A DNA stretch of 46,414 nt from Novosphingobium sp. (GTDB lineage Bacteria; Pseudomonadota; Alphaproteobacteria; Sphingomonadales; Sphingomonadaceae): assembly GCF_027489515.1 (NCBI RefSeq), contig NZ_JAIXZS010000016.1, forward strand, positions 1 through 46,414, given 5' to 3'. Positions within the stretch are counted from its first letter, which is position 1, and each line of letters starts with the position of its first letter. The position numbers and the translations under genes were made by a program. Below, piece after piece: positions 24,289-32,000 of the stretch. The notes under the pieces are model-generated. The model searched no databases and was not told the origin of the DNA. It saw nothing but the letters and a program-made list of their open reading frames with translations.

Positions 24289-26791
24289 TCGGCCTTGCCA
24301 AGCCGACTCGGCGCAGTGCGTGCGGGGTTCAAACATAATGGCCTGCTTGTTGACCGGAACAGGCCGTGTAGGACAGGAAAAAGCATCTCGCGAAGTGGTG
24401 CAGGGCGTGGCTCTCTGCAGGAAGGTCAGGCAGGCAGAAGTGCGAGGGGCATCCCCCTCGCGCTCCCGGAAGTTTGGTGGCTTGGCAAAGCGTTGCGGGT
24501 GGTGGCAGAGATAGGCGACAGGGGATCTGCATGAGCCGCCAGCTAATCAACGAATATCGCGCCGAACTGGACCGGCTGCGCGCCGTATCTGGCAGCAGGC
24601 GCGAGAGCGTGCTGCGCGAAGCATTCAAGGACCTGCTGAAACGCTGGGGACGGCAACAAGACCTGCAGTTCGTTCCCGAGCACGATATCGTCACGGCGCA
24701 GAAGAACCGCATCTATGTGGACGGGGCTTTGCTCCATGCGCTGCGGGTGCCGTTCGGCTACTGGGAGGCCAAGGACGCCGACGACGACCTTGATGCGGAA
24801 ATGGCCGCCAAGTTCCGCAAGGGCTATCCCAACGACAACATCATCTTTTCGGACGACCATACTGCCGTGCTGGTGCAGGACGGCCACGAGCAGATGCGCG
24901 TGGCGATGGACGACACCGACGCGCTGCTGCCACTGCTGACGCGGTTCTTCGCGCACGAGCGGCAGGAAATCGCCGATTTCAACAAGGCGGTGAAGCAGTT
25001 TGCCGCAGACCTGCCCGCCGTGCTGGAAGCGCTGCGCACGATCATTGCCGAGAAGCGCAAGGCATCGAAGGACTTTGCCAAGGCCGAAGCCGCGTTTCTG
25101 AAACATGCGCAGGACGCGATCAACCCGGCGGTGAGCGCGGACGACGTGCAGGAAATGCTGATCCAGCACATCCTGACCGAGGACATCTTCGCCAAGGTTT
25201 TCGACAACCCCGATTTCCACCGGCAGAACAACATCGCGAGCGAGCTTTACAAGCTGGAGGACAAGCTGTTTGCGCGGGGCGAGAAATCCACCCTGCTGCG
25301 CGCGCTGGCCCCCTATTATTCCGGCATCGCGGCGACGGCGGCAGTGATCCAGAGCCATTCGGAAAAGCAGGGGTTCCTGAAAGGGCTCTACGAAAACTTC
25401 TACAAGGTCTACAATCCCAAGGCGGCGGACAAGCTGGGCGTGGTCTATACCCCCGGTGAGATCGTGCGGTTCATGATCCGCAGCGCGGACTGGCTGTGCG
25501 AAAAGCATTTCGGCAAGAACCTGATCGACCGGGGCGTGGAAATCCTCGATCCCGCGACCGGCACCGGCACGTTCATCGTGGAGCTGCTGGAAAGCTTTCG
25601 CGGCCACGGCGACAAGCTGCGGCACAAGTACAAGGAAGAGCTGCACGCCAACGAAATCGCGATCCTGCCCTATTACGTGGCGAACCTGAATATCGAGGCG
25701 ACCTATCAGGCGATCACCGGGCAGTTTGCCGAGTTCGAGAATCTGTGCCTGGTGGATACGCTGGACAATGTGGACGCGCTGGGCATCCATGCCGGGCACC
25801 AGTTCGATCTGCTGGGCAGCCTGACCGACCAGAACATCGAGCGGATCAAGCGCCAGAACCGCCGCAAGATCAGCGTGATCATCGGCAATCCGCCCTATAA
25901 CGCCAACCAGCAGAACGAGAACGACAACAACAAGAACCGGACGTATGCGCACATCGATAAGCGCATCAAGGATACGTATATCAAGGCCAGCACGGCGCAG
26001 AAAACTAAAGTCTATGATATGTATGCGCGGTTCTACCGCTGGGCGAGTGACAGGCTTGGTGATGAAGGGGTGGTGGCGTTTGTTACTAATCGTAGCTTCA
26101 TCGATAGCCGAACCTTTGACGGTTTTCGGAAGTGCGTATCCAAAGATTTTACGCATGTGCACGTGATTGATCTTGGTGGCGACTACAAGGAACCTGGTAT
26201 TTCTGGGGCATCTAACGTCTTCGGCATCGGAACGGGTGTGGCAATTGCCTTCCTTATAAAAACTCGAAAAAAAGAAAAAAATACGACCATTAGATATTTG
26301 GCTGCTCCAAATGTAGTTGCTGAAGACAAGCTTTCTTGGTTGTCCCATGCGAGATTCGAGGACCATGCATGGTCCGTTATGTCTCCAAATTCTGAAGGAT
26401 CTTGGACCGATAATCGGTCACCATTTCCGAACAACTTTCTTGCAATTGCAAATAAAGCGGTAAAAAGTACCCGTTTATCCCCTTGACGCATGTGATTCGC
26501 CCTAGTGCCTAGAGGTGGCCCCCATACGCGGATTCCCACAAGAACTTGGAGCGGAACATAGGTGGTAGGTTTGCCCCTAGGAAACGCAAACTCACTAAGC
26601 AAATTTTCCTTGACCCTGTAATCGTGTCGGAAATCAGCCATTTTCGGGGCACTGCATGCAAGTCTTGGTTTGCTAGTTTTGCGCTAAGATGGCCGGACAA
26701 ACTTTCCCCAACGCAATGCGCAGCGCGAACATTGTCACGTTCTGCGCTTTGTGGCATAGAGAGTTTGCCAACCACCACGAAGGCATCAACT

Positions 26792-27379
26792 ATGACCGAC
26801 GCATTCGCACCAGCGATTGCCGCCCTGCAGTCTGAACTTTCAGATCTTGAGCGGAAATCCAAGGAACTCAAGGGTACTATCAACGTGCTTTGTAAGCACG
26901 CAGGTATTGCCGAGATGTATCCCAATCTCTCAAGCGAGCGGAACGGCACGGCGATTACCTCAATCAGGGCCGACACCTTCTACGGCAAGCCCATCAACAC
27001 CGCCGCGCGCGAATTTCTTGAGATGAGGAAGGCTGCAAATCTCGGGCCTGCAACGCCACGCGAGATTTATGACGCACTGATCGCGGGCGGTTTTCAGTTT
27101 GATACCAAGAGTGACCAGGTGGCGCTTGTCAGTCTCCGAGGTAATCTCCGGAAAAACTCAAAGACCTTTCACAAGCTACCCAACGGTCAATACGGCCTTC
27201 TGAGCTGGTACCCGAATGCCAAGCCAGCAAAAAACGGCGACGACAGCGATAATGAAACAAAATCGGCAGCAAGCTCAAAGCCCGCTGCCGAAGATGTCTC
27301 GGATGAAGAACCCGCCAACCACCACGAAGGGGGTTCTTCAGACGACGATGCCGACGAGGATGGCGATCCTCTTGGCTGA
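26792..27379 (+). CDS. IS passenger protein with HARE-HTH-like winged helix
   Basis: The frame is open from 26546, but the ATG at 26792 (MTDAFAPAIAALQSELSDLE) starts a sensible 195-residue protein. Residues 8-35 look coiled coil. Residues about 65-140 (INTAAREFLEMRKAANLGPA ... PREIYDALIAGGFQF ... LRKNSKTFHKLPNGQYGL) match the HARE-HTH pattern, a winged helix found in chromatin factors and bacterial restriction proteins and proposed to sense DNA modification state. Residues 145-195 are a highly acidic, disordered tail. It is not a transposase subunit I recognise. A role in target choice, transposase control or host defence avoidance is speculative. A 17-base sequence (GCCAACCACCACGAAGG) in the leader at 26767 recurs inside the gene at 27314. 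Confidence 0.72.
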   Translation: MTDAFAPAIAALQSELSDLERKSKELKGTINVLCKHAGIAEMYPNLSSERNGTAITSIRADTFYGKPINTAAREFLEMRKAANLGPATPREIYDALIAGGFQFDTKSDQVALVSLRGNLRKNSKTFHKLPNGQYGLLSWYPNAKPAKNGDDSDNETKSAASSKPAAEDVSDEEPANHHEGGSSDDDADEDGDPLG

Positions 27380-27442
27380 ACCTTGCCTGTCACCGGCAAC
27401 CGATCCTGAGGCGGTTCAGACCTCAGGGGTTAGGAGGTACCA

Positions 27443-27502
27443 ATGTTTGCAGGTCTGATCGCTCTGGGGGCTCTCGCCCTTACCGCGATCCTTTGTTTGT
27501 AA
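27443..27502 (+). CDS. 19-residue hydrophobic peptide in the IS
   Basis: The ORF reads MFAGLIALGALALTAILCL, a single predicted membrane helix with no charged residue. A near-ideal ribosome binding site (TAGGAGGT) lies 6 bases before its ATG, and a terminator hairpin begins seven bases after the stop, so the ORF is neatly framed as a translated unit. It follows the HARE-HTH gene by 63 bases on the same strand. Tiny hydrophobic peptides of this kind are often membrane-active or toxin-like, but no function can be assigned from sequence, and it was found by eye rather than by homology. Confidence 0.5.
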   Translation: MFAGLIALGALALTAILCL

Positions 27503-27509
27503 CACCGGT

Positions 27510-27540
27510 ACGGCGGGAGCTAACGCTCCCGCCGTGTCCT
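27510..27540 (+). terminator. Terminator-like hairpin in the IS
   Basis: A perfect 11-bp stem, ACGGCGGGAGC (27510-27520) with 27525-27535, encloses a TAAC loop. The following GTCCTTATAT is only weakly T-rich, so termination may be partial. It closes the cargo unit and may also shield the transposase from cargo transcription. Confidence 0.65.
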
Positions 27541-27581
27541 TATATAGCAATGGGTTTCAAAACCGTCTATAAGAACCGGCT

Positions 27582-27773
27582 ATGGACCGCATTTCCCTAG
27601 CAGAAGCGTTAGCATTTGGCCGCTTGGATGACTTTGTTCTTCAAGCTGAGGCGGATGGTATCGGTCCCGCCGATCGCGCTCAATTTGATGCCATGGTGGG
27701 GCGCATCACAGCACCCCAACCAGAAGATCAAACATCCCGTTTACCCGGTTCCGGTTCGAAGCGCGGAAAGTGA
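27582..27773 (+). CDS. Possible 63-residue IS-encoded protein
   Basis: MDRISLAEALAFGRLDDFVL starts a 63-residue protein with an acidic helical first half that looks protein-like. Its last 23 codons overlap the 3' end of the transposase gene on the other strand and are rich in Pro, Ser and Gly, as expected of shadow sequence. The ribosome binding site is weak (AAGAACC). I recognise no family. It may be a real cargo gene or a chance frame. Confidence 0.35.
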   Translation: MDRISLAEALAFGRLDDFVLQAEADGIGPADRAQFDAMVGRITAPQPEDQTSRLPGSGSKRGK

Positions 27774-28608
27774 ACTCGTCCAGATAGCGCTGCATGTGCT
27801 TGCTACTGATCTGCACGTGAGTTGACCGAACCGATGCCTTGAACAGCTTCCAGAAGCCTTCCACGGTGTTGACATGGAACGTCTCGCCCGAACGGTAGTC
27901 GTAGTGGGCGTATTCCTTCTTGCCGTGCTTCACAGCGCCGTGCGTGAAGCCGTCACCCGCCAGTAAGCCGTAGGACACAAGTTCATCGGTCGAGACGACC
28001 GCACCGGGTTCCACGTTGTCCAGAACCACGTTGCGCAGCGTATCCTTCTTCACGTCCGGGATCACAACGGCCTTCATGCGGCCATCACGCTCGGCAAGGC
28101 CCATCACGATGGTCTTACCCGGTGCGCCACGGCCACGCTTACCACCAGACCGGCGACCGCCAACATAGGCTTCGTCCAGTTCCACATGACCAGACAGGAG
28201 GGCATCAAAGCCTTGCGCCTTGCTGGTGAGATCGCGGATTTGCTGCCCAATGCGGTAGGCGGTCTTGTAGGTCACCCCAAGCTGGCGTTGCAGTTCCTTG
28301 CCGCTCACGCCGTGGCGCGTCGTGCAGAACAGATACATGGCATAGAACCACGAAACGAGCGGGGTGCGCGTGTCATGCAGGATGGTGCCAGCGGTCGGAT
28401 TCACGTGATGGCCGCAATTGGCGCAAACGAACGTGCGACGGGTTGCCAGCTTGTGGTGCGAGGCTTCCTTGCCGCAAGCGCTGCACTCAAAGCGGGTGCC
28501 GCCAAAACGGACCTGCATGATGTGTGCGATGCAAGCGTCATCATCGGGGAAACGCTGGAAGAATTCCCGGACGGAAAATTCAGGTGATGCGGAGGGGCTT
28601 TTGCTCAT
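27706..28608 (-). CDS. ISXO2-like transposase, IS1595 family
   Basis: The 300-residue transposase has an N-terminal zinc ribbon (CSACG ... CANCG, near residues 41-65), a helical segment, and the ISXO2-like DDE domain. Catalytic acidic residues lie in VELDEAYVGG, VSTDELVSYG and NTVEGFWKLFK. It is full length and uninterrupted. It is transcribed inward from the right end, opposite to the cargo genes and to the broken restriction gene. Its ATG is 26 bases inside the right inverted repeat. Confidence 0.95.
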   Translation of the reverse strand: MSKSPSASPEFSVREFFQRFPDDDACIAHIMQVRFGGTRFECSACGKEASHHKLATRRTFVCANCGHHVNPTAGTILHDTRTPLVSWFYAMYLFCTTRHGVSGKELQRQLGVTYKTAYRIGQQIRDLTSKAQGFDALLSGHVELDEAYVGGRRSGGKRGRGAPGKTIVMGLAERDGRMKAVVIPDVKKDTLRNVVLDNVEPGAVVSTDELVSYGLLAGDGFTHGAVKHGKKEYAHYDYRSGETFHVNTVEGFWKLFKASVRSTHVQISSKHMQRYLDEFTFRASNRNRVNGMFDLLVGVL

Positions 28609-29302
28609 GCATCAGCTTATGCCAGTTCGTTCTACATGCGTCAAGGGGATAAACGGGAAAAAGTATTTCGATTTCGCGCCAAAATGCGATATTTCAGCTT
28701 TTCTCGCTCGGTGTTGTCACCAATCGTGATGACTGGGTGTATGATTCCAATGAAGATTTTCTTGATCGAAAGGTTAGATTTCTTCTGTCTGATTACAATT
28801 CTGCCATTCAAAATCCCAAGCCATGGGCGCGTTCAGACGTAGATGAGTCGCGGTTTGCTTCTGGAACAAAGTGGACGCGCGCACTCAAGGCGCTCGCAAG
28901 ACGCCGAATTGCAATTAGCAAGCCAAACTTGCGTCGAACGTTGTACCGGCCGTTCAATAAGCTTTGGCTCGCCTATTCACCCCAATTGAACGAGATGCCA
29001 TATCTCAACGCGCAGATTTTTCCTTATGATCAGGCACTGCAAAATTTATCGCTAAATTTCACTGGCCCTGACTCTCAGAAGCCTTGGTTGGCGCTGGCAA
29101 GTGACACTCTTAGCGATTTGCACCTTGTTGGAAGTGGGGCGGGTACAGTGGAACTACCCCGCTACCGCTACACCAAATCCGGCGAGCGGGTCGACAACAT
29201 CACCGACTGGGCGCTGAACAAGTTTGTCGAGCGTTATGGCAAGACGGCGATGAAGGCGGCGGCGGTGCGTTTGCCCGAGGGCGGGGGGCACCCCTCCCCC
29301 AG

Positions 29303-29324
29303 CCCCTCCCCGAACGGGGAGGGG
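29303..29324. repeat. Palindromic repeat inside the restriction gene
   Basis: CCCCTCCCC and GGGGAGGGG form a 9-bp stem around GAAC. Together with its flanks it encodes HPSPSPSPNGEGG in frame, unlike the protein around it. Short palindromes of this kind are widely scattered between genes in alphaproteobacteria; here one sits within a coding frame without breaking it. Confidence 0.6.
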
Positions 29325-29912
29325 GGCAAGCCAGTTGGCGCTGCGGGTGATGCGCGGCTGAAGGATGCGATCTTTGCCTATTGCTACGCCGTACTGCACG
29401 ATCCGGTCTATCGTGAGACCTATGCGCTGAACCTGAAGCGCGAGTTTCCGCGCATTCCGTTCTATCCCGATTTCGCGCAGTGGGCGGCGTGGGGCGAGGC
29501 GCTCATGGCTATGCATATCGGCTATGAAGCGGTGGAGCCGTGGCCGGTGGAGCGGATCGAAACGCCGGGCAAGCGCGCCGAGGGGACGCATCCCAAGCCG
29601 GTGCTGAAAAGCCAGCCGGAGAACGGCTGCGTTGTGGTTGATGCCGATACGCAGATCACCGGCATTCCAGCGGAGGCGTGGGCCTATCGGCTCGGCAATC
29701 GCAGCGCCATCGACTGGGTGCTGGACCAGCACAAGGAAAAGAAGCCCAAGGACCCGACCATCGCGGCGAAGTTCAACACATACCGCTTTGCCGATTACAA
29801 GGAGCGGATGATCGACCTGCTCGCGCGGGTGGTGCGCGTGAGCGTGGACACGGTGGCAATCACCGGGGCGATGAAGGCGTTGGACCGGAGCGGCTGGGAC
29901 GCGGGGGTTTAG

Positions 29913-30111
29913 GCCCCTCCGTCAGCCCTGCGGTCTGCCACCTCCCCGAGACAGGTTCGAGGAGGGATGGGGATGCAAGGGCGATGGCCCTTGCCCGCCG
30001 GAGGCATCTAGAACGCCCGCCGGAGGCATAAAGGCCCCGCTGGTTGTGAAACGCGCCGCGCTGTTGCACTCTTCTCCCGCCGGGGAACCGCCCGGCGGGA
30101 GAGCGCAAACC
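29913..30111. repeat. Intergenic repeats and a hairpin masking the next ribosome binding site
   Basis: GCAAGGGC/GCCCTTGC (29975-29982, 29987-29994) form a hairpin. GCCCGCCGGAGGCAT then occurs twice (29993-30007 and 30015-30029). Next, TCTCCCGCCGGG (30073-30084) pairs perfectly with 30091-30102 around a 6-base loop. The right arm contains the GGGAG ribosome binding site of the MBL gene at 30112, so the hairpin could lower or regulate its translation. Confidence 0.6.
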
Positions 30112-31017
30112 ATGGACCGTTTCAACATCGGCCACGTTACCGTCCACCGCATCGAGGAATGGCAGGGCACGTTCGCGCCGCCTTCCTACTTGTTCCAGGG
30201 CTTCACGCCCGAAGGCTGGGACCCGCATGCGGAGGAATTCGCGCCTGAATACTTCGATCCCGCCACCGGGCACCTCTACGCCTTCCTCCAGAGCTGGGTG
30301 CTCGACACGGGCAAGCAGCGCGTCCTGTTCGATACCGGCGCGGGGAATGACAAGGACCGGCCGAATATCCCCATTTTCAGCAATCTGCAGACCGATTTCC
30401 TCGGCAATCTCGCCCGTGCAGGGTATCAGCCCGAGGATATCGACGTCGTCGTGTGCTCGCACATCCATATCGATCACGTCGGCTGGAACACCCGGCTGGT
30501 GGAGGGGCGCTGGGAGCCGACCTTCCGCAATGCCCGCTATGTCCTCCCGCTCGCCGACCGCGCCTACTGGGACCCGGAGGACGGCGCGGCCGGCCCCGAT
30601 GGCGTCGGCGCGGCGGTCAACGCAGGAATGTACGAGGACAGCGTCGCCCCGATCGTCGCGGCAGGCTGCGCCGAATGGGCGGAGCCCGGATTCGAGGTCG
30701 CCGAGGGCCTCACGCTCCACCCCTGTCCCGGCCACACGCCCGGCAGCATGATGCTCGAAGTGGCGAGCGGCGATGACACCGCGCTGTTTGTCGGCGATGT
30801 CGTCCACCACCCGGCGCAGATCTATCGGCCGGAATGGAACAGCGTGTTCTGCGAAGCGCCCGATCAGGCGCGCGAGACGCGGCGCCGCGTGCTCGACATG
30901 GCGGCAGACCGCGCAGCGCTGCTGGTCCCGGCGCATTTCGGCGGCAGCCATGTGGCGCGTGTGCGCCGCGAGGGGACAGGCTTCCGCCCGGTGCTTGGTG
31001 CGCCGGCCATCGGCTAG
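30112..31017 (+). CDS. MBL-fold metallohydrolase
   Basis: The 301-residue protein has the metallo-beta-lactamase metal motif HIHIDH (His117, His119, Asp121, His122) and later ligands in CPGHTPGS and VGDVVHHP. It resembles the lactonase/alkylsulfatase-like MBL hydrolases rather than a beta-lactamase. The substrate is unknown, and no signal peptide is visible, so it is probably cytoplasmic. The ATG at 30112 follows GGGAGAGCGC, and this ribosome binding site lies inside a strong hairpin. The stop codon is 63 bases before the ArsR gene. Confidence 0.88.
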   Translation: MDRFNIGHVTVHRIEEWQGTFAPPSYLFQGFTPEGWDPHAEEFAPEYFDPATGHLYAFLQSWVLDTGKQRVLFDTGAGNDKDRPNIPIFSNLQTDFLGNLARAGYQPEDIDVVVCSHIHIDHVGWNTRLVEGRWEPTFRNARYVLPLADRAYWDPEDGAAGPDGVGAAVNAGMYEDSVAPIVAAGCAEWAEPGFEVAEGLTLHPCPGHTPGSMMLEVASGDDTALFVGDVVHHPAQIYRPEWNSVFCEAPDQARETRRRVLDMAADRAALLVPAHFGGSHVARVRREGTGFRPVLGAPAIG

Positions 31018-31057
31018 GCGCGGTCCGGTTTCTGTCGCACGCTTGCTTTCTTAGCGT

Positions 31058-31075
31058 ATCGGTTATATAATTGAT
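31058..31075. promoter_or_regulatory. Promoter and ArsR-type operator
   Basis: ATCGGTTATATAATTGAT is an 18-base dyad centred on TTATATAA with two mismatched pairs. It overlaps a TATAAT-like -10 element and ends five bases before the ArsR start codon. Imperfect AT-rich dyads at this place are typical autoregulatory sites of ArsR repressors. Transcription starting just after it would give a leader of only a few bases. Confidence 0.6.
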
Positions 31076-31080
31076 TCGTT

Positions 31081-31425
31081 ATGAATGATCGACTCAGCCT
31101 GAGCCTTTCTGCGCTTGCCGACCCCACGCGCCGCGCCATCCTTGCGCGGCTGGCGCAGGGCGAAGCGAGCGTGGGCGAACTCGCGCGACCCTTCGGGATT
31201 AGCCAGCCGGCCATTTCGCGCCACCTCAAGGTGCTGGAGGGCGCCGGCCTGATCGAGACGCGCGTCTCCGCACAGACGCGGCTGCGCCGCCTGAGGCCCG
31301 GCGCGATGGACGAGGTTCAGGCCGCGCTCGCGCGCCTTGCCAGCCTGTGGAGCGACCGCTTCGACCGCCTCGACGCTTTTCTGCAAGCCGAGACCGACCC
31401 CGCAAAGGAGACCCGTGATGCCTGA
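31081..31425 (+). CDS. ArsR family transcriptional repressor
   Basis: This 114-residue winged-helix protein begins LSLSALADPTRRAILARLAQ and has the recognition helix PFGISQPAISRHLKVLEGAGLIE. It lacks the CXC metal site of metal-sensing ArsR proteins. This is the sub-group always found next to an AHSA1/SRPBCC gene, as here: the two genes overlap by eight bases (ATGCCTGA). It probably represses its own transcript through the dyad at 31058-31075. The effector is unknown. Confidence 0.92.
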   Translation: MNDRLSLSLSALADPTRRAILARLAQGEASVGELARPFGISQPAISRHLKVLEGAGLIETRVSAQTRLRRLRPGAMDEVQAALARLASLWSDRFDRLDAFLQAETDPAKETRDA

Positions 31426-31909
31426 GACGTTCGAGATCAGCCGGGTCTTTGCTGCCCCGCGCGCACGTGTCTGGCAGGCCTGGACCGAGCCCGATCAGAT
31501 GGCCCAGTGGTTTGGCCCCAAGGGCAGCCGCAGCCATATCCTCCACTGCGATCTGCGCCCCGGCGGATATCTGCACACCCGGATGGAAGGCCCCGATGGC
31601 AGCGAGATGTGGGGCAAGAACACGTACGAGGAAGTTGATGCGCCAAGCCGGCTCGTCTGGGTGCAGGGCTTTTCCAACGCGGAAGGCGATATCGTCCCCG
31701 CGCCGTTTCCGATGCCGTGGCCGCTGCACATGCGCACGACCGTCGATTTTACCGACGACGGCGAGGGCACTCGTGTGACCCTGACGTGGCAGCCGGTCGA
31801 TGCGACCGAGGAGCAATGGGCCTCGTTCCGGCAGATGATGGAATCGATGCACGGCGGCTGGACCAGCAGCTTCGACCAGCTCGACGCCTTTCTCGCGCAC
31901 GGCGCTTGA
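31418..31909 (+). CDS. SRPBCC / AHSA1-like protein
   Basis: The 163-residue protein is an Aha1-type START-fold protein (FEISRVFAAPRARVWQAWTEPDQMAQWFGPKG ... LRPGGYLHTRMEGPDG ... SMHGGWTSSFDQLDAFL). Members paired with ArsR repressors are thought to bind small hydrophobic ligands, but the ligand is not known. The ATG at 31418 overlaps the end of the ArsR gene. The C-terminal GGW...LD.L helix is complete. Confidence 0.9.
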   Translation: MPETFEISRVFAAPRARVWQAWTEPDQMAQWFGPKGSRSHILHCDLRPGGYLHTRMEGPDGSEMWGKNTYEEVDAPSRLVWVQGFSNAEGDIVPAPFPMPWPLHMRTTVDFTDDGEGTRVTLTWQPVDATEEQWASFRQMMESMHGGWTSSFDQLDAFLAHGA

Positions 31910-32000
31910 GGCATGCGCGCGCACCCGCCGCGTAGCGCTTTCCCATCAGCGCCGCAGCGCCTATGGCACCGCTTCCGGTAAACTGCTGCGGATCAGTATC

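Larger units (their letters stand above)
26470..28657. mobile_element. Complete IS1595-family insertion sequence with cargo genes, 2188 bp
   Basis: The ends are perfect 24-bp inverted repeats (26470-26493 and 28634-28657), starting CCCGTTTATCCCCTTGACGC. The target duplication AAAAAGTA occurs at 26462-26469 and 28658-28665, and eight bases is the size used by IS1595-family elements. The element carries a minus-strand ISXO2-like transposase and, on the plus strand, a HARE-HTH-like gene, a 19-codon hydrophobic peptide, a terminator hairpin and a possible 63-residue protein. Intact ends and identical duplications indicate a recent insertion. The first 300 bases (26493-26791) hold no gene and probably the cargo promoter. 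Confidence 0.95.
24531..29912 (+). pseudogene. Type ISP/IIG-like restriction-modification enzyme, interrupted by an IS
   Basis: Removing 26470-28657 and one copy of the 8-base target duplication rejoins a single 1061-codon frame, reading KAVKSISISRQNAIF across the junction. The N-terminus has a possible PD-(D/E)XK site (Asp64, then EAK at 79-81). The adenine methyltransferase has motif I DPATGTGTF (near 340) and catalytic NPPY (near 452). The C-terminal part (GVVTNRDDWVYD, then YALNLKREFPRIPFYPDF) matches the specificity half of type ISP enzymes, but the helicase is absent. The 5' piece stops inside the IS end (26486), after both methylase motifs but without target recognition. Bases about 25900-26470 and 28660-29150 are AT-richer than the flanks, suggesting an exchanged recognition domain. 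Confidence 0.88.

Noticed and set aside
24325..24345. GGGGTTCAAAC, resembling the T-arm of a tRNA
   Set aside because: No acceptor, D or anticodon arms can be folded around it, so I do not call a tRNA or a tRNA remnant.
24543..26366. 607-codon minus-strand frame opposite the restriction gene
   Set aside because: The plus strand encodes methylase motifs in order; the minus frame shows none.
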